Below, in pieces: positions 7,164 to 13,875 of a stretch of 17,480 bases of DNA. The DNA lies in contig JAITGP010000032.1 in NCBI GenBank assembly GCA_031280545.1, positions 1 through 17,480 of the forward strand, read 5' to 3'. Each line of letters opens with the position of its first letter. The stretch's first letter is position 1. Below the pieces are notes generated by a model, which saw nothing but the letters and a program-made list of their open reading frames with translations, was not told the origin of the DNA and ran no database searches. The position numbers were made by a program, and so were the translations under genes. Source of the stretch: Candidatus Peribacteria bacterium (GTDB taxonomy: Bacteria; Patescibacteria; JAEDAM01; Absconditabacterales; Absconditicoccaceae).

Positions 7164-7230
7164 GATAGGACTCGCAGACTATGACCCAGCCGATGAATCG
7201 GCTTGCTCTAGCCAACTGAGCTAATCACCC
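7164..7230 (-). pseudogene. Degenerate tRNA-like sequence (tRNA-Val derived, TCA in loop)
   Basis: The 5' half (acceptor strand, D arm) is identical to the neighbouring tRNA-Val. The anticodon arm has been replaced by AGCCG ATTCAT CGGCT: five perfect pairs and a 6-base loop that contains TCA. The T arm is damaged (ATAG TCTGCGAG TCCTAT, one base too long), and the 3' acceptor strand is gone, replaced by an A-rich tract where ATCACCC-A-CCA should be. Without an acceptor stem it should not be charged, so I treat it as a tRNA pseudogene. The fully paired new anticodon stem is odd for a decaying copy. TCA would read UGA, the reassigned codon here, but the acceptor strand is valine-like and the loop is one base short. 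Confidence 0.65.
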
Positions 7231-7273
7231 ATTGCTTTTCCTCTCTTTTTTTCATCTTTTTTAGAATTTTTTC

Positions 7274-7349
7274 TGGAGCCAGCTGACGGAATTGAACCGA
7301 CGACCTTTCGCTTACAAGGCGATTGCTCTACCTGCTGAGCTAAGCTGGC
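7274..7349 (-). tRNA. tRNA-Thr (TGT)
   Basis: Acceptor GCCAGCT/AGCTGGC, discriminator T, CCA encoded. Anticodon loop CTTGTAA carries TGT. T loop TTCAATT. It is immediately downstream of rpsT on the same strand. Confidence 0.96.
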
Positions 7350-7353
7350 ATAA

Positions 7354-7368
7354 TGCCCAACTCGGGCA
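7354..7368 (-). other. Hairpin between rpsT and tRNA-Thr
   Basis: TGCCC, loop of five, GGGCA lies in the short gap between the rpsT stop and the tRNA-Thr 5' end. No T-run follows it on the minus strand, so it is more likely an RNA-processing or stability element than a terminator. Confidence 0.35.
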
Positions 7369-7372
7369 GAGA

Positions 7373-7639
7373 TTACTTGACCTGTGTTTTGTGAAACATT
7401 TTTGCCATTCTGGCTTTTTTTCTACTTGCATTTCTCTGTTTCAGTATTCCAACTTTCAAACATTTATCAATTCTTTTGTAGAGATTACTCAATTCTGCAA
7501 CTTCTACTTTTTCACCCTTTTCTATCGATTTGATGAATTTCTTCATCGCCATTTTCATTCTGATTTTAAAATCTTTATTCCTCTTTTCGAGTTTCTGAGA
7601 TCTATTCATAGCTTTTTTTGCTGAACTTGTGATAGGCAT
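7373..7639 (-). CDS. rpsT: 30S ribosomal protein S20
   Basis: The 88-residue, very basic, all-helical protein matches S20. The N-terminal SSAKKAMNRSQKLEKRNK corresponds to the usual IKSAKKR...EKRRLRNKA. The middle contains KIRMKMAMKKFIKSIEKGEK. The C-terminus NASRKKARMAKMFHK matches the NNAARKKSRLAKK signature. S20 binds 16S rRNA in the small subunit. The gene sits inside the tRNA array on the same strand, between tRNA-Asn and tRNA-Thr, so it is probably transcribed with the tRNAs and freed by tRNA processing. The start is preceded by an AT-rich leader without a Shine-Dalgarno motif. There are no UGA codons. Confidence 0.93.
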   Translation of the reverse strand: MPITSSAKKAMNRSQKLEKRNKDFKIRMKMAMKKFIKSIEKGEKVEVAELSNLYKRIDKCLKVGILKQRNASRKKARMAKMFHKTQVK

Positions 7640-7685
7640 TGATCAAATATCTGATAATAAAATAAGAAGTATAAGGAATGAATCC

Positions 7686-7757
7686 CTCCGGGGGTGGGGA
7701 TCGAACCCACGACCAAATGGTTAACAGCCATCTGCTCTACCGCTGAGCTACCCCGGA
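7686..7757 (-). tRNA. tRNA-Asn (GTT)
   Basis: Acceptor TCCGGGG/CCCCGGA, discriminator G, CCA not encoded. Anticodon loop CTGTTAA carries GTT. T arm GTGGG TTCGATC CCCAC. Confidence 0.96.
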
Positions 7758-7823
7758 ATAGCACGTGAGGTATATATACTAAACTCCAACCCATTTGCAA
7801 GAGATTTTTTAACTTTTTTAATG

Positions 7824-7905
7824 TACCGAGGACAGGACTTGAACCTGCACGCCGTTCAGCACTTGGTCCTAAGCCAAGCATGTCTACCAGTTCCATCACC
7901 TCGGC
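7824..7905 (-). tRNA. tRNA-Leu (TAG)
   Basis: A class II tRNA with a long variable arm (GCTGAACGGC). Acceptor GCCGAGG/CCTCGGT, discriminator A. The anticodon loop CTTAGGA sits between CTTGG and CCAAG. CCA is only partly present. Confidence 0.95.
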
Positions 7906-7930
7906 TTGTACACATGAGTTGTAAAGTTTT

Positions 7931-8004
7931 TGGCTGGGGAACTAGGATTCGAACCTAGACAGACGGAGTCAGAGTCCGGCGTCCTACCATTAGACGATTC
8001 CCCA
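7931..8004 (-). tRNA. tRNA-Gln (CTG)
   Basis: Acceptor TGGGGAA/TTCCCCA, discriminator G, CCA encoded. The anticodon loop CTCTGAC carries CTG. It is nearly identical to the next tRNA-Gln. The differences are the wobble base and one compensated T-stem pair. Confidence 0.95.
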
Positions 8005-8057
8005 ATAGTCAATACATCAAATTGGTTGCGTAGGAAGTATCTGTAATAATTTTTTAG

Positions 8058-8131
8058 TGGCTGGGGAACCAGGATTCGAACCTGGACAGACGGAGTCAAA
8101 GTCCGGCGTCCTACCATTAGACGATTCCCCA
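8058..8131 (-). tRNA. tRNA-Gln (TTG)
   Basis: Same body as the CTG isoacceptor downstream. Anticodon loop CTTTGAC carries TTG. The T stem has a C-G pair where the other copy has T-A. CCA encoded. The pair looks like a tandem duplication with a wobble change. Confidence 0.95.
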
Positions 8132-8163
8132 ATAGTCTATTTTTTAGGTTATAATTAATAAAT

Positions 8164-8238
8164 TGGTTGCGGAGGATGGAATTGAACCACCTACCTTCGG
8201 GTTATGAGCCCGACGAGATACCGTTTCTCTACTCCGCA
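8164..8238 (-). tRNA. Initiator tRNA-fMet (CAT)
   Basis: The anticodon arm GTCGGGCTCATAACCCGAAG has the three G-C pairs diagnostic of initiators, and the D stem has the A11-T24 pair. CCA encoded. Position 1-72 is T-A rather than the C-A mismatch usual in bacterial initiators, a weak pair that may still allow formylation. Confidence 0.94.
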
Positions 8239-8247
8239 ATAACAATG

Positions 8248-8329
8248 TGCTGAGGAAGGGACTCGAACCCTCAAGCCGTAAGGCATACGCACCTCAAGCG
8301 TACATGTATACCAGTTCCATCACCTCAGC
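8248..8329 (-). tRNA. tRNA-Leu (GAG)
   Basis: A class II tRNA with a long variable arm. Acceptor GCTGAGG/CCTCAGC, discriminator A. The anticodon loop TTGAGGT between TACGC and GCGTA carries GAG. It is the first gene after the array promoter. Confidence 0.95.
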
Positions 8330-8349
8330 TCATTTAAACGTACTGGTAC

Positions 8350-8377
8350 TATATAAGGATCTGAAAGCAAAAATCAA
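8350..8377 (-). promoter_or_regulatory. Promoter of the tRNA array
   Basis: On the minus strand TTGATT (complement of 8372-8377), 16-base spacer, TATATA (complement of 8350-8355), about 20 bases before tRNA-Leu(GAG). It is the only good promoter I see for the whole minus-strand array, though internal promoters in the AT-rich spacers cannot be excluded. Confidence 0.6.
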
Positions 8378-8435
8378 GTCAGAATTTTAATTTTTTTCCT
8401 CTCTTTTAACTAGAAAGCATTTTCTCACAGAAAAT

Positions 8436-8463
8436 TTGCAAAAAAAAGAAAGCTGAGTATAAT
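8436..8463 (+). promoter_or_regulatory. Promoter of the pilin-like gene
   Basis: TTGCAA (8436-8441), 16-base spacer, consensus TATAAT (8458-8463), 33 bases before ATG 8497. It is divergent from the tRNA array promoter. Confidence 0.75.
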
Positions 8464-8496
8464 AGAGTAAAGATTTTATTTACTAGTGTATTACCT

Positions 8497-9426
8497 ATGA
8501 AAATTAAACATATTCTTTCCATATTCTTGATAGGAGCTTGTATAGCTTTACCAGCTTTTTCTTTTGCTCAAAGTGATGCCTGTCATGCTAAAAATCCAGC
8601 AAATGATGGTAACACGCATAATTATACTTGCCAAGCTAAATCAGATAAAGATACTAATAGAGATCTTTGTAGGGGCGATGGATCATCAAATAGTTGGCCG
8701 GAATTAAGTTGTGGACAGAATACAACTAATGTTTGTCACCGCTGTGTATGTAACCCCCCAAAGAAACGAGAAAATGGGAGATGTGTTTCTCCAGCAACAA
8801 AAGATTGTCAAAGTTATAACGATCAAACCACCTGTCTTTCCGAAACTTGTGAATGGAAAGATAATAAATGTCAGAATAAGGGAACCGCACCAAAAGGTTG
8901 TTCAGACTACAAAGACAAACCTACTTGTCCTACATCTAACTGCGAATGGACTTCAAGTAATATCTGCCAGAATAAAATTCCTCTAGAGGAGGGATGATCA
9001 AATTGAACGGAAAATGCAGGAGGAAACAATGAAGATCCAAATAAAGCTTTTGCAGACTGTATGGCTAAAAAATCTAAATGCTATGAGCGAATTGGGACAG
9101 ACTCAGCAGGAAAATGTGTTAAAGCTGGAATTTCCCTTAATACCGACGTCCCCTTCATTTGAAGATGTATCTCCCTTAATAATAACGACCAAATGAATGC
9201 CTTCCCAACCCTTATCGGAGCATTGATGAGAATCCTAACTTCTGCGATGTTAGTTATTGGATTTATGATGATTCTCATAGCTGGAGTGATGATGACCACA
9301 GGAGGGGTAAGTGCGAACAACTACAAAACCGGGAAAGAAATGATTTTCAAAGTCTGAGCAGCACTTGCATTGCTTGGATCCTTAGGAGTAATTTTAAAGC
9401 TGATCAATCCAACCTTCTTTACCTAG
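8497..9426 (+). CDS. Secreted Cys-rich protein with C-terminal T4SS pilin-like helices
   Basis: With UGA read as glycine (8995, 9004, 9160, 9355) this is one frame of 309 residues. A clear signal peptide (MKIKHILSIFLIGACIALPAFSFA) is followed by a Cys-rich region. That region holds two similar modules starting near Cys104 and Cys135 with the pattern C-X2-Y...TC-X4-CEW...C-QN; the many cysteines suggest disulfides outside the membrane. A Gly/Asn linker follows, then two transmembrane helices at about residues 239-270 and 286-304. These helices carry GG after the first, a YKTGKEMI turn, and a closing LINPTFF. This layout matches the type IV secretion (VirB2/TrbC-like) pilins common in CPR genomes; the fusion to a Cys-rich ectodomain is unusual. 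Under the standard code the pilin part would be lost. The pilin assignment is a family inference. Confidence 0.75.
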
Positions 9427-9454
9427 TGCAAGCCTCACTTAGGAGAAAAACCAC

Positions 9455-9482
9455 TTGCAATTTCTCAAACTTCTCATATACT
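9455..9482 (+). promoter_or_regulatory. Promoter of the 9502 gene
   Basis: TTGCAA (9455-9460), 16-base spacer, TATACT (9477-9482), 19 bases before ATG 9502. Confidence 0.6.
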
Positions 9483-9501
9483 GAGTTCAGCTTTTTATTT
9501 T

Positions 9502-9924
9502 ATGTTAAAAAACATGGCACTCAGTATTATACAAACCGAAAATGGTACAAGAATCTGACAACAGTTTATTTTCAATCCTGTAGAAATAGTTTCTGGGATT
9601 ATTAATCTTAAAGCTACTATTGGAGAGGAAATGGCCTATGATAGAGGAAATCTGCTCGCAATCGATTTCCCAGGGGAATATGATATTGGCGGGGTTTTGA
9701 TTCATGCTTATGTAGGAAACGGAGATAAACTAAATTTTCTCATTACCAATGGTGAGGAAAAATTTGGAATTATTCAGTCTCCAGACGTTTTGGAGCTTGA
9801 TGAAGTTAGTGGTATGGATACTTGGATTTTTTCAGATGAAGCGGTTGAAAAAAAACTTGATCAGCTTGAAATGGAAGGAGAGAGAGTAAATCTCAAAGCC
9901 TTAGCAGAAGATTCTATCGAATAA
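9502..9924 (+). CDS. Small cytoplasmic protein, possibly metallo-beta-lactamase-like
   Basis: The frame is 140 residues when the UGA at 9556-9558 is read as glycine. It starts MLKNMALSIIQTENGTRI-Gly and has no signal peptide or transmembrane segment. The motif AIDFPGEYDIGGVLI resembles the PGEYE-GG strand found in UlaG-type metallo-beta-lactamase-fold proteins. The metal-binding HXHXDH motif is absent, so at most this is a partial or degenerate relative. The C-terminus is acidic (ALAEDSIE). ATG 9514 is an alternative start. A promoter lies just upstream, and the lipoprotein gene follows after 31 bases, so the two may be co-transcribed. I do not assign a function. Confidence 0.65.
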
Positions 9925-9955
9925 TACACTTTTTTATCTTTTATCTCTTATACTC

Positions 9956-11230
9956 ATGAAAAAATTCTGATTTTTATCACTCTTGATCGTGCTTGCAGTT
10001 TCTTTATCTGCTTGTGGGACAAAAGAGGTGAATTATTCTTTTGAAGAAGCGAAAGCTATCGTCTTAAATTCTCCACTTCTGGATGCTTTATTGGCTCCTA
10101 CAGCGAATCAACAAGATGTATCTCTGACTACTACAATCGACTCAGAAGGATCTACTTTAGATCTCGCTTTGATTACTACTTCTCAGTCTGATCCAGAAAC
10201 GGAAAAGGGAACAGCTCAGATTTCTCTAGCTGCTGACATTACAGGAGGAGAAACTGCTCTTTCAGCCAAAGGAATAATAGAAGCTTTAGTGACTCCATCG
10301 ACTCTCTTCTTTAATCTTACACAGTTTGATATCACCAGTACTGATCCTAGCATTGCAATGATTACCAGTATGGTAGAAGGTTTCAAAGCAAAATGGTTTC
10401 AGCTTTCTCTCTCTGGTGCACTAAGTGCAGGAAGCTCTCTAGATAAAGACTTTGCTAAGTATCGCGACGAAATTGCTGACCTCTACGTAGAGCAAGGATC
10501 AAATAGCTATGAAGGAACCTTTTCTCAATTTAATGGAAAGCCTGCTTATCAATTCACCCTAGATACAGAAAAATTAGAAAATCTGATTAAAGAGCTTTTA
10601 CAGCTTCTTGAAACCACAAATCAAGATCAAATTGCCTCTTTAGGATTGCCAGAGGAAGAAGACGTTTTCTCTAATTTGACGGTCACTATCCCAAGCTTTG
10701 AAGGAAATCTTGTAATTCTTGGAGATAAAAATGTAGCTGAAGTGGTTGATACCTTTGAAGTACAAATATCTGTGCCTGGAGAAGATGCAGAAACGATTAC
10801 GATTCTCGGAGAGTATCGATTGGGACAAGACGGATTTGTAATCAATCTCAGAAGTAAAGAACCTACGGGAGAGATAAGCGAAGATACTGCAATTTCCATT
10901 AGTGTTGTAAAAGCAAAATCTAACACCTACAAGGTAGATATGGTATTGGGAGAATTCCTTGCAATCAAAGGAATTGCTACGGTTGCAAAAACTAGTCTTG
11001 CCATCGATTTTGACCTAGAAGTAGAAGTAATCTCTGATATAGAAACAAGTGAAACGGTTATTATCCCTCTCAAAGGATCTCGAGCCTACAAAACCATCTC
11101 TTCTGTAAGTTTTGAAGAACCAACGGATGCAGTAGATTTGATGGAAATGCTTGGTGGTTTCCTCGGAGCAACAGGTGATGAGTGATATCTTTATGATGAA
11201 GAGATTGGAGATGAATATCTGATAGAATAA
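9956..11230 (+). CDS. Lipoprotein of unknown function
   Basis: With UGA as glycine the frame is 424 residues. The UGA at 9968 is codon 5, inside the signal peptide (MKKF-Gly-FLSLLIVLAVSLSAC), and another at 11183 adds 15 C-terminal residues. The lipobox LSAC places the lipidated residue at Cys20. Without glycine decoding of codon 5 the start and the n-region would be missed. The mature protein is acidic and rich in Thr, Ser, Leu and beta-prone sequence, with a helical segment near LENLIKELLQLLETTNQDQ. It has no cysteines after Cys20 that I can see, which fits a protein held on the outside of the membrane by its lipid. The folding pattern recalls large beta-sheet lipoproteins that bind hydrophobic ligands, but I recognise no specific family. 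Confidence 0.8.
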
Positions 11231-11283
11231 TACTTGTATACTGCTGATAGTACAAAGAGTGTTTTATTCTGCTTTTTCTTCTG

Positions 11284-11499
11284 ATGACAGATTCTCAACC
11301 CCCAGTTCCCAGTAAAGAAAATGAGCTGAGCAAAGCGATGCATAACCCTTTAGCACAAGCTACCAAAAAAGCTGATCTTAAAGAGACGATCGATGCTGAG
11401 CAATCTTCTGCATCCAAAAAAAATGATCCAAATCAGATTTCTATCCAGTTGGATAAATTTGAAAATAGGCTGATTAAAAAAAGGAAATTTAAAGAATAA
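11284..11499 (+). CDS. Short hydrophilic protein, unknown
   Basis: The 71-residue frame starts MTDSQPPVPSKENELSKAM and ends NRLIKKRKFKE. It is strongly charged, Lys/Asp/Ser/Gln rich and probably disordered, with a basic tail. It has no membrane segment or recognisable motif. Its stop codon runs directly into a strong intrinsic terminator, which supports a real transcribed gene. A TATACT at 11237-11242 could be its -10 element, but no good -35 precedes it, so it may also be transcribed with the lipoprotein gene 53 bases upstream. Confidence 0.5.
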   Translation: MTDSQPPVPSKENELSKAMHNPLAQATKKADLKETIDAEQSSASKKNDPNQISIQLDKFENRLIKKRKFKE

Positions 11500-11526
11500 A
11501 AAATACCCCCGAAGGGGTATTTTTTT
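11498..11526. terminator. Strong bidirectional intrinsic terminator
   Basis: The stem AAAAAATACCCC / GGGGTATTTTTT with a short CGAA loop is flanked by A and T runs. It serves the plus-strand gene ending at 11499 and could also serve the minus-strand gene ending at 11586. Confidence 0.88.
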
Positions 11527-11585
11527 ATGCACTTATTCATGTATCTAAAAATACTTCGCGTCTTTGTCTTTTCAGGGAGTATATT

Positions 11586-11996
11586 TTATACTTCAATAAT
11601 CACTTCATTCTTTTTTGCTTTTCCTTTTTTTACTTTATCGGTTGTTAAGACATTTGTCGGGAAGAGGATCAAAATCAACACTCCAGTCAAAGAAAAAATA
11701 TCACCGATGAAAATACCATTTGCACCATCATTTACTAGCATCGTTTGACTCAAAATAATCAAAGCTAAGCTCAATACCAACAACGCTGGTCTAGAAAATT
11801 TAATGTGGATTGGATAGATTCCGTAAAAGGTGATAATATAGAGACAAAGAGCAATCAAAATAATATATCGCAACACATTGAGCTGAGCAAATTCTGGCGT
11901 AGTAATAGCTTGTCCATTGATAGCGAGATACAGGAGGTATGCGAAAAATGCTCAGAAAACTATGATAACGATGGCTTTTTTGATAAAATCTTTCAT
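11586..11996 (-). CDS. Four-helix membrane protein, unknown
   Basis: With the UGA at codon 15 (complement of 11952-11954) read as glycine, the frame is 136 residues from ATG at 11996. The N-terminus MKDFIKKAIVIIVF-Gly-AFFAYLLYLAI forms the first transmembrane helix, and the UGA glycine lies inside it. Further hydrophobic segments follow: YIILIALCLYIITFYGIY, ALLVLSLALIILSQTMLV and FSLTGVLILILFP. A basic cytoplasmic tail (TDKVKKGKAKKNE) ends the protein. No family is recognised; the layout fits a small integral membrane protein. Under the standard code the first helix would be lost. Confidence 0.72.
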
Positions 11997-12143
11997 GAGA
12001 TTTAATAAAGAGTAAATAAAGCTGACTAGCAGTGTTGTATCTTTTATCAGACTTTTTTCAAGAGATTATTACCTCCCCTTATTCTTCTCTTGAAATTGTC
12101 TCTCAAACTCTTACCCTACAGACATCAGCTTTTTTATTTTTTA

Positions 12144-12149
12144 TATACT
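12144..12149 (+). promoter_or_regulatory. -10 element close to the enolase start
   Basis: TATACT lies only four bases before ATG 12154. If it is used, transcription would begin at or next to the start codon, giving a leaderless mRNA. No good -35 is visible 16-17 bases upstream, so this is tentative. Confidence 0.4.
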
Positions 12150-12153
12150 ATAG

Positions 12154-13410
<1,257 letters not shown>

Positions 13411-13425
13411 TCGTTGTTATATATA

Positions 13426-13458
13426 AAATCTGATCTCATCATGGGGTCAGATTTTTTT
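13426..13458 (+). terminator. Intrinsic terminator of enolase
   Basis: AAATCTGA (13426-13433) pairs with TCAGATTT (13447-13454), followed by a T run. It is 16 bases after the enolase stop. Confidence 0.85.
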
Positions 13459-13634
13459 ACAGAGAAATAGTATTATATACCAAAAATGAAAAAATATAAG
13501 AGGATAATTTAGAGCTAAAATACTCCAAAAATGCGTCAATAACGTCTATTTTTAATTTTCTCCTGATAAAAAGAAGAAAAACTTTTTTCAAAAAGAGAAA
13601 AATAAAAAAAATAGCTTATCTTTTACTCTTTCGG

Positions 13635-13708
13635 ACTGTCTATTTGACAGTATATTAGACAAAAGGTCTGTCAAAAAGCTGTCAAGTGAAAGAAAAAAAT
13701 ACTGTCAA
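13635..13708. repeat. Cluster of CTGTCAA motifs
   Basis: CTGTCAA occurs at 13668-13674, 13679-13685 and 13702-13708, and in reverse (TTGACAG) at 13644-13650. The first unit also forms the hairpin ACTGTC-TATTT-GACAGT (13635-13651). Such spaced repeats upstream of a large surface-protein gene may be regulator binding sites, but this is inference. Confidence 0.45.
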
Positions 13709-13875
13709 ATTATGTCTAGTTTAGCATAAGTCACTATATTATAGTATCTCTTGAAAAATGTATAGGAAAGAGTACAAAGCCCAAAATGCTGATGAATGTG
13801 TAGATTTGGTAGAAACACACGAAGATAAAAATGTTAAAAAATGTTTTTTTATTCCATATATATATATATGTATTT

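Larger units (their letters stand above)
13411..13875. other. 465-base AT-rich non-coding stretch
   Basis: Between enolase and the giant surface protein I find the enolase terminator, long A/T homopolymer runs, a cluster of CTGTCAA motifs (13635-13708), a weak inverted repeat near 13527-13553, a possible -10 (TATAGT, 13740-13745) without a clear -35, and an AT dinucleotide run just before the start of the giant gene. Short open frames occur (for example from 13758) but cross the start of the giant gene out of frame. No RNA gene is recognised. Confidence 0.5.

Noticed and set aside
7164..7230. Calling the tRNA-like sequence a working tRNA-Gly(UCA)
   Set aside because: It lacks the 3' acceptor strand, has a 6-base anticodon loop and a valine-type acceptor strand. 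The real UGA decoder must lie elsewhere.
13635..13708. CRISPR array
   Set aside because: The repeat is 7 bases, spacing is irregular and one copy is inverted.
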